NCBI RefSeq assembly: GCF_018398315.1
Contig: NZ_JAHBRW010000001.1
Location: 1,732,001 to 1,796,000, forward strand
From: Chelatococcus sp. YT9
GTDB taxonomy: Bacteria > Pseudomonadota > Alphaproteobacteria > Rhizobiales > Beijerinckiaceae
Length of the DNA: 64,000 bases
Direction of reading: 5' to 3'
The position numbers and the translations under genes were made by a program. Below, one piece after another: positions 17,904 through 27,202 of this stretch. Below the pieces are notes generated by a model that did no database searches, was not told the origin of the DNA, and saw only the letters and a list, made by a program, of their open reading frames with translations. Every line of letters begins with the position of its first letter. The stretch's first letter is position 1.

Positions 17904-18560
17904 ATGAGGCATGTTCAGGATGTCGCATCAGACACGCGCGAGCGGTTGATGGACGTCGCGGAGCGTCTATTTGCTGAGCGTGGCTACAGCAACGTGCCGA
18001 CAAGGATGATCGCAGAAGAGGCGAGCGCCAATACCGCAGCCGTTCACTATCATTTCGGCTCGAAGGAGCGTCTGCTAGAGGCCGTTTTCCATCGCCGCCT
18101 TGAGCCGATGAACAGGGAGCGGATCGCCAAGATAAAGGAAGCGATGGCAGCATCCGTCGACAGTCGTCCGGATGTCGAGGTGGTGCTGCGCGCGTTCATC
18201 GAGCCGACCCTGCGCAAACCTCGGGACGATGGCGAGCGCGCGTTTCGCCTTTTGTCCGGCCGCGCATCCACGGATCCCAACCCCGAGGTCAAGCGGATCC
18301 TGTTTCAGGCCTATGATGAAGTGGCCCGGTCTTTCGCCGATGCCATCTCCAAGGCCTGCCCGGAGCTGTCGGCCGAGGAGCTGTTCTGGCGGGTCGCCTG
18401 CGTTTACGGGGCGATGCTTTACATCCGTGCCGACAACGGCCGCCTGCAGCCCGTCTTCGGCGAGGAATTCAGCCTCGCCGATCCCGAAGGTGCGCTGCGC
18501 TACGCCATCGCCTTCATGAAGGCAGGCATGCAGGCCGCCCCCGCCGGCCCTGTCGACTGA
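17904..18560 (+). CDS. TetR/AcrR-family transcriptional regulator
   Basis: This 218-residue regulator has a clear TetR helix-turn-helix (RERLMDVAERLFAERGYSNV, then TRMIAEEASANTAAVHYHFG) at about residues 12-52. The C-terminal domain, with EKVL-like FIEPTLRKPRDDGERAFRLL, resembles the PsrA/TetR_C_30-type ligand domain. It is the first gene of the rightward operon and faces livK across 106 bp, so it probably controls both directions. The stop is 23 bp before the amidohydrolase GTG. Confidence 0.92.
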   Translation: MRHVQDVASDTRERLMDVAERLFAERGYSNVPTRMIAEEASANTAAVHYHFGSKERLLEAVFHRRLEPMNRERIAKIKEAMAASVDSRPDVEVVLRAFIEPTLRKPRDDGERAFRLLSGRASTDPNPEVKRILFQAYDEVARSFADAISKACPELSAEELFWRVACVYGAMLYIRADNGRLQPVFGEEFSLADPEGALRYAIAFMKAGMQAAPAGPVD

Positions 18561-18583
18561 CGTTCAAACTGGAGAGATCAACG

Positions 18584-19993
18584 GTGCCCACAAAGATCTT
18601 GCTCAAAGGCGGGCAGGTGATCGGCGGTCCGCGCGAGCCGGCGGACCTGCTGATCGAAGGCGATATCATCGCCGCCATCGGTCCGTCGATCGAAGCTGCC
18701 GACGCTGAGATCATCGACGTGAGCGGCATGATCGTCGCGCCGGGCTTTGTCGATACGCACCGGCATATCTGGCAGACCTCGATCCGTGGCGTCGCGGCCG
18801 ACTGGAGCCTTGTGGAATACATCCGCTTCATCCGGCTCGGCTATGCCACCGCTTACCGGCCGGAGGATGTCTGGATCAGCACCTACGCGGGCGCGCTCGA
18901 AGCCCTTGACGCCGGCATCACCACCATCTGCGATTTCTGCCATATCATGCGCACGCCCGAGCATGCCGATGCCGGCATCGACGGGCTGGACCGCTCCGGA
19001 ATACGAGGCCAGTTCTACTACGGCTTCTATGACGTACCGTCCGAGCCGCGCAGTTTCGCCGATCACGACGCTCGTGTGCGGCATGCGCGCCACTTCTTCG
19101 ATGCACGTTTCCGCACGCGTCCTGCGAGTTCGCTCGTGACGATGGGTGTCGCGCTGACCGAGTTCAACCTCATACCGGTCGCCCATACCGCCGACGAGAT
19201 CACCGTCGCGCGTGACTTCGATATCCCGATGACCATGCATATGGGCACGCTCTCCACGCCCGACAGCGTCGCACGCCTGGCGCAAGCCGGCCTGCTCGGC
19301 CCTCGCATGCTCCATGTTCATTGCAACGCGTCGAGCGATGATGAGCTGAAGGCGATCGCCGACAGTGGCGGGGCGCTCAGCGTCACGCCGGAGACGGAGC
19401 TGCAGATGGGCATGGGCATTCCCGTCATCAACCGCGCCCTGGCGGTGGGGCTGCGTCCCACGCTCGGGATCGATATCGTTTCCGATTATTCCGGCGACAT
19501 GTTCGCCCAGATGCGCATCGCACTCCAGACGGCCCGCGCGGTCGACAATCAGAAGATCCTGGATGCCGGTCGGATGCCGCCCGAGATCGATCTGAAGGTC
19601 GCGGACGCCTACGATTTCGCCACGATCGATGGTGCCAGGGCAATCGGGCTCGATGCGCAAGTAGGCTCGCTCGCGGTCGGAAAACAGGCTGATATCATCA
19701 CGGTTCGGCAGGATGGCATTCATCATGCGCCGCGCACACCTGACCCTGTCGCCGCCCTCGTTCTCCAGGTGCGGCCGTCCGATATCGACAGCGTCTTTGT
19801 CGCCGGAGAGGCGCGCAAGCGCGATGGCCGCCTCGTCGGCGTCGATGTCGAGGCGGTGAGGGCCCGCGCGCAGGCTTCGTCGGACCATCTGGCTGCCGCT
19901 TTCGCCGAGGCCATGCAAAAGACCGGGCAGACGGCCACCCGCGCAACCTATGGCTCGGAACTCGCGCGCGCCACGGGAGGGCATGTATCATGA
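18584..19993 (+). CDS. amidohydrolase of the ATZ/TRZ deaminase group
   Basis: The 469-residue enzyme belongs to the amidohydrolase superfamily that includes 8-oxoguanine deaminase, guanine deaminase and triazine hydrolases. DTHRHIW near residue 62 supplies the HxH pair, TMHMGT near 217 and HVHCN near 245 the further His ligands, and GIDIVSDYSGD near 300 the catalytic Asp. The terminal strand motif GSLAVGKQADIITV is typical. GTG with GGAGAG 8 bp upstream is the start. It likely hydrolyses an amino or oxo group from an N-heterocycle. Exact substrate unknown. Confidence 0.92.
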   Translation: MPTKILLKGGQVIGGPREPADLLIEGDIIAAIGPSIEAADAEIIDVSGMIVAPGFVDTHRHIWQTSIRGVAADWSLVEYIRFIRLGYATAYRPEDVWISTYAGALEALDAGITTICDFCHIMRTPEHADAGIDGLDRSGIRGQFYYGFYDVPSEPRSFADHDARVRHARHFFDARFRTRPASSLVTMGVALTEFNLIPVAHTADEITVARDFDIPMTMHMGTLSTPDSVARLAQAGLLGPRMLHVHCNASSDDELKAIADSGGALSVTPETELQMGMGIPVINRALAVGLRPTLGIDIVSDYSGDMFAQMRIALQTARAVDNQKILDAGRMPPEIDLKVADAYDFATIDGARAIGLDAQVGSLAVGKQADIITVRQDGIHHAPRTPDPVAALVLQVRPSDIDSVFVAGEARKRDGRLVGVDVEAVRARAQASSDHLAAAFAEAMQKTGQTATRATYGSELARATGGHVS

Positions 19994-21018
19994 AACTCGC
20001 CAGTCTCGCGGACGGGCGTGACGGCCGCCTGGTCGTCGTTTCTCCGGATCTCAGCCGCGCGGCGGACGCTGGCGCCATAGCGCCGACCCTGCAGGCGGCG
20101 CTGGATCATTGGGCCGACGCGGCACCACGGCTACAAGAACTCTCCGAGCGGTTGGCGAACGGAACGGAAGCCGGCTTTGCTTTCGACACGGCGGCCTGTG
20201 CGTCGCCGCTGCCGCGCGCCTTCCAATGGGCCGACGGCTCGGCTTATGTGAACCATGTCGACCTCGTGCGCCGCGCGCGCGGCGCGGAACTCCCGGCCTC
20301 TTTCTGGGTCGATCCGCTGATGTACCAGGGCGGCTCCGACGCATTCCTCGGGCCGCGCGAGCCAATCACCTTGCCGGATCCCGCATGGGGCGTGGACTTC
20401 GAGGGCGAGATCGCCGTCATCATCGACGATCTGCCGCTCGGCGCCGGCCGAGTAGAAGCGCTCGACGCGATCCGGCTTGTGATGCTGTGCAATGACGTTT
20501 CGCTCCGCAATCTCATCCCGGGCGAACTGGCGAAGGGCTTCGGGTTTTTCCATTCCAAGCCCGCCTCCGCCTTCTCGCCGGTGGCCGTCACCCCTGAGGC
20601 GCTGGGTCCGGCATGGAAAGATGGCCGGCTCAACCTGCCGCTCCATAGCTGGCTCAACGGTGTCGATTTCGGCAAGCCGAACGCGGGTCAAGACATGACA
20701 TTTGACTTTGGCACGCTGGTCGCCCATGCGGCGCGCTCCCGCCGGCTTTCGGCGGGAACCATCATCGGGTCGGGCACGGTCTCAAACCGTGGCGAGGATG
20801 GCGGCCCGGGCCGCCGCGTGGATGAGGGCGGCGTCGGCTATTCCTGCATTGCCGAACTCCGTATGATCGAGACGATCCAGACGGGAAAGCCCGTAACCCC
20901 CTTCATGCAGCCCGGCGACCGTGTCCGTATCGAGATGTTCGACGGCGAGGGAAGGTCGATCTTCGGTGCCATCGACCAGCGCTTTCTCCCCACCGACCCT
21001 GCAGTGAAGGCGGCGTAG
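19990..21018 (+). CDS. fumarylacetoacetate-hydrolase-fold protein
   Basis: The 342-residue protein carries the FAH C-terminal catalytic fold. DFEGEIAVII near residue 137 supplies acidic metal ligands, KGFGFFHSKPASAFSPVAV is near 180, and GSGTVSNRG near 260 is the usual active-site loop. FAH-fold enzymes cleave C-C bonds of beta-diketo acids, or decarboxylate or hydrate related acids with Mg. ATG overlaps the amidohydrolase stop. It would fit a late, ring-opened intermediate. Confidence 0.9.
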   Translation: MKLASLADGRDGRLVVVSPDLSRAADAGAIAPTLQAALDHWADAAPRLQELSERLANGTEAGFAFDTAACASPLPRAFQWADGSAYVNHVDLVRRARGAELPASFWVDPLMYQGGSDAFLGPREPITLPDPAWGVDFEGEIAVIIDDLPLGAGRVEALDAIRLVMLCNDVSLRNLIPGELAKGFGFFHSKPASAFSPVAVTPEALGPAWKDGRLNLPLHSWLNGVDFGKPNAGQDMTFDFGTLVAHAARSRRLSAGTIIGSGTVSNRGEDGGPGRRVDEGGVGYSCIAELRMIETIQTGKPVTPFMQPGDRVRIEMFDGEGRSIFGAIDQRFLPTDPAVKAA

Positions 21019-21019
21019 C

Positions 21020-21832
21020 ATGACGGCCGGTTTGGTCTATCGCATGCCCTATGGCTTCGGTCCGAGTGCCGGACCGCGCCAGGGGCCGGATGGTCGCCCA
21101 TTCGATTGGACGCATGCGCCCCGCAAGCGCTCTGTCGCCGTGAGCTATCTCACGGATGCGGCGCTTCTCCGCAATTTGCTCCCCCCCGGTTTTTCGCTCG
21201 CCGATGAGCCCGTGGTGACAGTCGAGCTGCAGTATTTCACGGAATTGGAATGGCTCGCCGGCCGCGGCTACAACACACTTGGCGTCAAGTTTCCCGCGAC
21301 CTTTAGGGGGGCTGTCGATGAAGTCACCGGGATGTTTCTCGCGGTCTTGTGGGAAAACCTGCCGGATCCGATCCTGACTGGCCGTGATGAACTTGGGTTT
21401 GCCAAGCTTTATGCTGATATACCGGATCCGCGCATTTTCCGGGGGCGTGAATACCACGGCGCCATGTGGTTCGGCCATCGCTTCATCGACATAGAGCTTG
21501 ATGCGATCGAGGAAGCGCCGCCCGCCTCGCCGTCAGGCCCGGCGGCCGGCGGCACGTTGCACTACAAGTATGTGCCCGCGACGGGACAGTGGGGCGAGGC
21601 CGACGTCGCCTATGCCTGCCACACGCCGCCCGGTGCAAGCCAGCAACGCACTATCGCGGCCTTCCGTGCCGAGGGCACGGTGACTATCCACGACACGCAC
21701 TGGGCTGACATGCCAACGCAGTTCCACATCGTTCGCGCGCTTGCCGCCCTGCCCATGATCGAGGCGCGGGGCGCCGTGATCATCGAGACTCGTGGCGGCA
21801 AGGATCTGTCTGACCAGCGCCGCCTGACCTGA
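21020..21832 (+). CDS. acetoacetate-decarboxylase-family protein
   Basis: The 270-residue protein resembles acetoacetate decarboxylase: a beta-cone fold with LLPPGFSLADEPVVTVELQY near residue 54 and GRDELGFAKLYADIPDPR near 117. The Lys of GFAKL aligns with the Schiff-base lysine region of the family, but the neighbouring PKK is not exact. Such homologues are often found in catabolic operons with aldolase/dehydratase rather than decarboxylase activity. It follows the FAH gene by 1 bp. Confidence 0.82.
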   Translation: MTAGLVYRMPYGFGPSAGPRQGPDGRPFDWTHAPRKRSVAVSYLTDAALLRNLLPPGFSLADEPVVTVELQYFTELEWLAGRGYNTLGVKFPATFRGAVDEVTGMFLAVLWENLPDPILTGRDELGFAKLYADIPDPRIFRGREYHGAMWFGHRFIDIELDAIEEAPPASPSGPAAGGTLHYKYVPATGQWGEADVAYACHTPPGASQQRTIAAFRAEGTVTIHDTHWADMPTQFHIVRALAALPMIEARGAVIIETRGGKDLSDQRRLT

Positions 21833-21841
21833 GGACCGGAT

Positions 21842-22411
21842 ATGAGCACGGGAACACTGCCGCCGTTCCGGCGGATCATCACGACCAACGCGGAGGGTGG
21901 TCGCTCGCGCATTCTGGCCGATGCGCCGGTTCCGCATGTCCTCCAGTCCGCTCCCGGGCGTGGATTGATCAACCTGTGGGCGACCGAGTCCACCCCGCCT
22001 TCGCTCGACAAGCTCGATGACGCTGCCTGGCCGGTTCAGCTCGAGCCGCCTGCAGGTGGTACCGTCTTCCGCTTCTTTCAGCTCGGCCCGCGGACGGTGT
22101 CCAACGAGGATCCCGATGTTGCCGAACGGGCCGCGGCGGCCGCATTCGCGCGCATGGGCGCGGCGCATCTGCGCGTCGATACAACTCGCCATCCCTCGAT
22201 GCACAAGTCCCATACCCTCGACTACATCATGCTGCTCAAGGGCAGGGTGCTGCTGGTCCTCGATGAGGACGAGACAGAGCTGCAGCCTTTTGACGTGGTG
22301 ATCCAGCGTGGCACCAACCACGCATGGGTCAATCTGGAGGACGAGCCGGCGCTTTTGATGGGCGTACTCATGGACGCAGCGCGTCACCCCACCGGTGGCG
22401 AACAGCCATGA
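21842..22411 (+). CDS. cupin-domain protein
   Basis: The 189-residue protein has a C-terminal cupin barrel. HPSMHKSHTLDYIMLLKG near residue 119 and LQPFDVVIQRGTNHAW near 150 are the two cupin motifs, though the first metal cluster is degenerate. The N-terminal hundred residues show no separate domain that I recognise. Members are found beside dehydrogenases and hydrolases and may act as isomerases, dioxygenases or ligand sensors. The stop overlaps the next ATG. Confidence 0.85.
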   Translation: MSTGTLPPFRRIITTNAEGGRSRILADAPVPHVLQSAPGRGLINLWATESTPPSLDKLDDAAWPVQLEPPAGGTVFRFFQLGPRTVSNEDPDVAERAAAAAFARMGAAHLRVDTTRHPSMHKSHTLDYIMLLKGRVLLVLDEDETELQPFDVVIQRGTNHAWVNLEDEPALLMGVLMDAARHPTGGEQP

Positions 22412-23283
22412 AGCCCGCGCCCTTCGATTACAGGAGGCCCGCCACGAAGGCCGAGGCGCTTCGTTTGCTGTCGGACCATCGCGACAACGACGCGAAGATC
22501 CTCGCGGGTGGGCAAAGCCTGGTGCCAATGATGAACTTCCGCATGGCGCAGCCGGCGGTGATCATTGATATCAATCGGCTCTCGGAGCTCGCCTTCGTGA
22601 AGGATCTGGGCGAGCACATCGCCATCGGCGCGCTCACCCGCCATAACGACGTCATGCGTCATCCTCTTGTCCGAGCCCATCTGCCGCTGCTGGCGATGGC
22701 CTACGAGAATGTCGCCCATCACACTATTCGCAACCGCGGCACGATTGGCGGCAATGTCGTTCATGCGGACGCTGCATCCGAGGTGCCCGCCGTCCTGACC
22801 ACCCTCGACGCGGAATTCGTGATCGAGAGCACCGAGGGCGTCCGCATCGTCGGCGCCGATGACTTCTTCCTCGGCGTGTTCACGACCGCCGTCGAAGCGC
22901 ATGAACTGCTGGTTGAGATACGCGTACCACGCCCGAACGCCCATGCCGGCGTGTCTTTCGAGGAGGTCAGCCTCCGCAAGGGCGATTTCGCGATCGTGTC
23001 CGTCGCGGTGGAGATCCTGGCCAGAGACGGCAGGTTTGAGTCCGCCCGCATTGTCATAGGCGGCGTGGAGGAACGCGCCTTGCGTGCTGGAACCGCCGAG
23101 CAGGCGCTGGCCGGCACCGGCCTTTCCGATGATGCGATTCATGCGGCCGTAACGGCGCAGATCGACGAAATTTCTTTTTTCGACGCGCCGGGCATATCGG
23201 CCGAATACCGCCGTGATGCGGCCAAGGCCTTGCTGGAGCGTAACATCCGGGCAGCGGCCACACGGGCAGGGAGGATGAATTGA
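22408..23283 (+). CDS. molybdenum hydroxylase FAD-binding subunit
   Basis: The 291-residue medium subunit of a xanthine-dehydrogenase-family enzyme shows AGGQSLVPMMNFRMAQP near residue 33 and NRGTIGGNVVHADAASE near 110, the two flavin-binding motifs. The C-terminal CO-dehydrogenase-type flavoprotein domain is complete. It transfers electrons from the 2Fe-2S subunit to the acceptor. It starts at the ATG overlapping the cupin stop and ends on the TTG of the iron-sulfur subunit. Confidence 0.94.
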   Translation: MKPAPFDYRRPATKAEALRLLSDHRDNDAKILAGGQSLVPMMNFRMAQPAVIIDINRLSELAFVKDLGEHIAIGALTRHNDVMRHPLVRAHLPLLAMAYENVAHHTIRNRGTIGGNVVHADAASEVPAVLTTLDAEFVIESTEGVRIVGADDFFLGVFTTAVEAHELLVEIRVPRPNAHAGVSFEEVSLRKGDFAIVSVAVEILARDGRFESARIVIGGVEERALRAGTAEQALAGTGLSDDAIHAAVTAQIDEISFFDAPGISAEYRRDAAKALLERNIRAAATRAGRMN

Positions 23284-23765
23284 GCCACATCACCATCTCC
23301 GTGACCATCAATGGCGAGCTCATCGAGACAACGGTGGAGCCGCGTCTGCTCGTATGCGATTTCCTTCGTGATCATCTCGGTCTCACAGGCACGCATGTCG
23401 GCTGCGAGCATGGGGTGTGCGGCGCCTGCACCGTGCTTGTGGACGGACGCACCGCGCGCTCCTGTCTGCTGTTCGCCGCCCAGCTCGATGGGGCGCAGGT
23501 CGAGACCGTCGAGGGTCTGCTGCTTCCCGACGGAGAGCTTTCGCCGCTGCAAGCCTCCTTCCGCGACAATCACGGGCTCCAGTGCGGCTTCTGCACGCCC
23601 GGCATGCTGATGACTGCGACCGAGCTGCTCCGCCAGGGCGGACTGCTCGATCGTGAAGAGGTGCGCGAGGCGATTTCAGGCAACCTGTGCCGGTGTACGG
23701 GCTATGAGACCATCGTCGATGCGATCCTGACCGCGAGCCGTGATCAGGCCAAGGAGACGGTATGA
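23280..23765 (+). CDS. molybdenum hydroxylase 2Fe-2S subunit
   Basis: The 161-residue small subunit binds two [2Fe-2S] clusters. The plant-ferredoxin motif CEHGVCGACTVLVDG is near residue 43 with a distal Cys at SCLLFAAQ, and the helical-domain cysteines are in CGFCTPGM and CRCTGY. The start is an unusual TTG overlapping the previous stop (TTGA). A lower-efficiency start inside a coupled operon can help set subunit ratio. Confidence 0.94.
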   Translation: MSHITISVTINGELIETTVEPRLLVCDFLRDHLGLTGTHVGCEHGVCGACTVLVDGRTARSCLLFAAQLDGAQVETVEGLLLPDGELSPLQASFRDNHGLQCGFCTPGMLMTATELLRQGGLLDREEVREAISGNLCRCTGYETIVDAILTASRDQAKETV

Positions 23766-26185
23766 TGTCTTCGGATCGACGCAATTTTCGGTGGATTGGT
23801 CAGAATCTCAAGCGCCCGGAGGATGTGAGGCTTGTCTCCGGTCGTGGGCGCTTTGTTGACGATGTGAAGCTGCCACGTATGGCGCATGCGGCCGTGCTCG
23901 CGAGCCCGCATGCGCATGCCCAAATCGTGTCGATCAATCTTGATGCGGCGCGCGCCTTGCCCGGCGTCTATCTGGCGGTCGGAGGCCGGGAGTTTGCGGA
24001 GAGCGTTGGCCCCATGCCGACGCTGTCGTCCCCACCCATCGTGCAGCATTGTATCGCGGTTGATCGTGTCCGGCATGTCGGTGAGCCGGTCGCCGCAGTT
24101 GTCGCCGCGTCGCGTTACATTGCCGAGGATGCGCTTGCCCTCATCGAGGTCGACTACGAATTGCTGCCGGCTGTGGTCGACCCCGAAGAGGCGATGGCCG
24201 CCGAGGGGGACGCCGTGCTGCACCCGGAGCGCGGCAGCAACGTCGTCCACAGCAGCCGCCATGTCTGGGGGCCGTTGGACGAGGCCTTTTCCTCGGCAGC
24301 CCATGTGGTGCGCCGCCGTTTCCGATGGCCGCGCGTTTCTCCGCAGCCGATCGAGACGTCGGGTGCCGTGGTCGATTACGACCGCGCCGAGAAGAAGTTC
24401 ACGGTACATTCGAACATGTCCCAGCAGAGCGTCATCGGCGCGCGGCTGGCGCGGGCGCTTGGCGTCGATCCCTTCCAGATGAACTTCCATATCAGCGATG
24501 TGGGTGGAAGTTTCGGCGGCAAATCGTCTCTCTACCATGTGCCCTTGATCGCCGCCGGGCTCGCGCGGCTTGCAGGCCGCCCCGTCAAATACGTCGAGGA
24601 TCGGCTAGAGCATATGGCGAATGGCAACCAGCATGCCTCGGACCGCATCTATGATGCGGCCCTCGCCGTGTCCGCTGACGGCACCTTCACAGGCCTGAGC
24701 CTCAAGGTTATCGACGACTACGGCGCTTATTTCATGATGAACACCGGTTCCCACGGCAATGCTCTTGCCCAGGCGACCGGCCCTTATCGTATTCCAGCGC
24801 TCGAATATGATCTCACCGCCGTCCTGACTAACAAGACGCAGCAGGCGCCTTATCGCGGTTTCGGCGGCGAGGTTGGCAACTTCGTGCTCGAACGGCTCGT
24901 CGATGCGGCCGCGCAGGAAACGGGTTTCGACCGCATCGCATTGCGCCGCCGGAATTTTATCGACAACGCCGAGTTCCCCTACCGGATTCCGAACGGCAAT
25001 ATCTACGATAGCGGCGACTATCACCGCGTGCTCGACCGGGCGCTCTCCCATATCGACCTCGATGCCTGGGAGGCCCGGCGTGTGAGCGCCCGTGCCGAGG
25101 GCAAGCGGATCGGGATCGGCGTTGCAACGGTGAACGAGCGCAGCGTGCTTTCGGTGACGGAGCTTTGGTTTCTCGATGAAAAGCCGGCCTTCCCCCAAAC
25201 GAGCAGCCCCGAGAGCGTGCGCATCCGTATCAATGCGGACGGCATGGCCGTTGTCACGATCTTCGCGCCGCATTGGGGCAATAGTCCCGAAACAGTCGCC
25301 AAGCAATTGACGGCCGAATACCTCCAGATGGATCCCGATCACATCGCGGTGAACTATGCCTCGACAGAAAACGGCTTGATCTCGAAGGGGCCTGTTGGTA
25401 GCCGATACACTGTCATGCTGGCAGGAGCGATCGCGGGGGCCACGGCGACGTTGAAAACCAAGCTCATCCGCTTCGGTGCGCATATGCTAGGTGTCGCGGA
25501 AGACGAGGTGGAGGTGCATGACGAATCTGTCTCCGTGATCGGCGACCCATCACGCCGGCAGTCATTCGCGGATATCGCGCGTGCGGCGCACAGCTTCCGT
25601 TTATCTTTTCCGGGCGGCGAGGACTTTCGCAGCGGCCTCTCCGCCGAACATACCTATGATCATCCCTATACGACGATGCCGAAGGCTGACAGGTCCGACC
25701 TCGGTGTCTTCTATCCCATCGTCGGCCATGCCTGCCACATCGTGGTCGTGGAGATCGATGAGCGGACGAACCAGACGCGCATCGTGAAATACATCGCCGT
25801 CCATGACGCGGGCACGATCGTCAACCCGCGCATCGTTGAAGGCCAGATCAGGGGCGGCATCGCGCAGGGCATCGGCACCGCCCTCTATGAGATCTATCGC
25901 TACGGCGAGGGCGGCCAACTGCTGACGGCCTCTCTCGCAGATTATGCCATACCGACCGCGCATGAAATCCCGGACATTGTCGTCGATCATGTGGAGACAC
26001 CCTCGCCCTTCACGGAGTTCGGCATCAAGGGATGCGGGGAGGGAGGGCGTCTCGCCTGCATGCCCGCTGTGGCGTCGGCGATAGACGATGCTTTTCGCGC
26101 GGAAGGCCTGTTCGTAGCTGAACTCCCCGTCACCCCGTCTCATTTGCACGCAATGAGAAGCGGGTCGGGCTCTTCGCCGGAATAG
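23762..26185 (+). CDS. molybdenum hydroxylase catalytic (molybdopterin) subunit
   Basis: The 807-residue large subunit has the family landmarks: GGSFGGKSSLYH, then QAPYRGFGGEVGNFVLERL, IAQGIGTALYE and near the C-terminus GIKGCGEGGRLACMP with the catalytic glutamate. The loop that would carry the CO-dehydrogenase cysteine (AYRCSFR) reads APYRGFGGE, so this is not an aerobic CO dehydrogenase. Such enzymes hydroxylate electron-poor carbons of purines, nicotinate, quinolines or aldehydes. Start is ATG 23762; ATG 23765 is an alternative. Confidence 0.95.
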   Translation: MMSSDRRNFRWIGQNLKRPEDVRLVSGRGRFVDDVKLPRMAHAAVLASPHAHAQIVSINLDAARALPGVYLAVGGREFAESVGPMPTLSSPPIVQHCIAVDRVRHVGEPVAAVVAASRYIAEDALALIEVDYELLPAVVDPEEAMAAEGDAVLHPERGSNVVHSSRHVWGPLDEAFSSAAHVVRRRFRWPRVSPQPIETSGAVVDYDRAEKKFTVHSNMSQQSVIGARLARALGVDPFQMNFHISDVGGSFGGKSSLYHVPLIAAGLARLAGRPVKYVEDRLEHMANGNQHASDRIYDAALAVSADGTFTGLSLKVIDDYGAYFMMNTGSHGNALAQATGPYRIPALEYDLTAVLTNKTQQAPYRGFGGEVGNFVLERLVDAAAQETGFDRIALRRRNFIDNAEFPYRIPNGNIYDSGDYHRVLDRALSHIDLDAWEARRVSARAEGKRIGIGVATVNERSVLSVTELWFLDEKPAFPQTSSPESVRIRINADGMAVVTIFAPHWGNSPETVAKQLTAEYLQMDPDHIAVNYASTENGLISKGPVGSRYTVMLAGAIAGATATLKTKLIRFGAHMLGVAEDEVEVHDESVSVIGDPSRRQSFADIARAAHSFRLSFPGGEDFRSGLSAEHTYDHPYTTMPKADRSDLGVFYPIVGHACHIVVVEIDERTNQTRIVKYIAVHDAGTIVNPRIVEGQIRGGIAQGIGTALYEIYRYGEGGQLLTASLADYAIPTAHEIPDIVVDHVETPSPFTEFGIKGCGEGGRLACMPAVASAIDDAFRAEGLFVAELPVTPSHLHAMRSGSGSSPE

Positions 26186-26486
26186 TGCATCCTCCATAAG
26201 TCTGTATTCGACCAATGGGGATTGGTCCGATGATTGTCTTAATAAGGTGAAAGCAAGTTGATTCTCTGAGCATCCTCCGATCTCGTTGAATACGAGATTT
26301 CATTGGCATGGCCGGGCTTGCCCGGCCATCCCGATAAGAAAGGCCGATTGTTTCGATTCCCGGCACCGGGTCGGGATGACGGGTCGGGTATTTCAACCAG
26401 ATCGGAAAACAGTCGCCGCTGCACCATCGATCATGCCGCAGGCGTTGCTGTGTGACGCGCAGATACTCCAACATGGGAGAGATTTG
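26186..26486. other. intergenic stretch carrying REP-like palindromes
   Basis: The 301 bp between the catalytic subunit and the CoxG-like gene contain two palindromic units, one near 26308 and a degenerate one near 26358-26378. They are the sort of extragenic repeat common in Hyphomicrobiales. A GGGAGAG ribosome-binding site directly precedes the next gene. Confidence 0.6.
26308..26329. repeat. REP-like perfect palindrome
   Basis: ATGGCCGGGC (26308-26317) and GCCCGGCCAT (26320-26329) are perfect 10-bp arms around TT. A degenerate second unit (ATTCCCG...CGGGAT, about 26356-26377) follows. A related unit occurs at 47933-47958. The family seems dispersed and extragenic. Confidence 0.75.
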
Positions 26487-26978
26487 ATGGCTTTGCTGAT
26501 TGAAGGTGAGGAGCGGATCGCCGCGCCGGTTCAGGTCGTGTGGGATGCCCTGAATGATCCCGCCATTTTGCAGCAGTGCATCCCCGGCTGCCAGTCCCTG
26601 GAAACTACCGATGTTGGCGCGATGGAGGCAACGGTCGTTCTCAAAATCGGACCGATAAAGGCGACATTCGCCGGCTCGGTGACATTGACCAATCTCGATC
26701 CGCCCAACGGCTACACCATCCAGGGAGAGGGAAAGGGCGGCGTCGCCGGCTTCGCCAAGGGCGGCGCGGACGTTGCTCTTACGCCGGATGGTCCGGAACA
26801 TACGCTTCTGCGCTATACAGCAAAGGCGGATGTCGGCGGAAAGATCGCGCAGCTCGGAAGCCGCTTGATGATGTCAACGGCCAAGAAACTATCTGGAGAA
26901 TTCTTCTCGGCTCTTGCAGAGACCATCGGCGCGGGCGCAAAGGAAACAGAGCTCCGTGAAGATGGCGCTTCCGGATAG
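26487..26978 (+). CDS. CoxG-family SRPBCC protein
   Basis: This 163-residue START-fold protein is of the CO-dehydrogenase subunit G group (IAAPVQVVWDALNDPAILQQ near residue 11, then CIPGCQSLE). It commonly accompanies molybdenum hydroxylases and helps enzyme maturation or membrane attachment. ATG 26487 follows GGGAGAG. No C-terminal membrane tail is present, unlike some CoxG proteins. The 301-bp gap with REP units means it may be expressed at a different level from the enzyme. Confidence 0.88.
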   Translation: MALLIEGEERIAAPVQVVWDALNDPAILQQCIPGCQSLETTDVGAMEATVVLKIGPIKATFAGSVTLTNLDPPNGYTIQGEGKGGVAGFAKGGADVALTPDGPEHTLLRYTAKADVGGKIAQLGSRLMMSTAKKLSGEFFSALAETIGAGAKETELREDGASG

Positions 26979-27202
26979 GAAAAATATTCTGACCGGTGGC
27001 GACGGATCCAGGAATTTTACTCGATGAGGCAGAATCGTTCCCGCAGGACATCTATTCGCGGGGACCATTTTTTAGTCAATCTCACCGAACCTCAGTGGCG
27101 CAAGGCTAGGCCGATAAACCGACGAATACTGGCTGATAATTATGCCGCCATTGGTTTTTGTCGTGTTGACAAATATCGTGCTTCTATGGTCGCATGACGG
27201 GT

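Noticed and set aside
18578-19984. 468-residue open frame opposite the amidohydrolase
   Set aside because: It mirrors the amidohydrolase almost end to end; the plus-strand product has all metal ligands and fits the operon.
23762-26185. CO dehydrogenase (CoxL)
   Set aside because: CoxG and the subunit order suggest it, but the active-site loop lacks the AYRCSFR cysteine; it is a general molybdenum hydroxylase.
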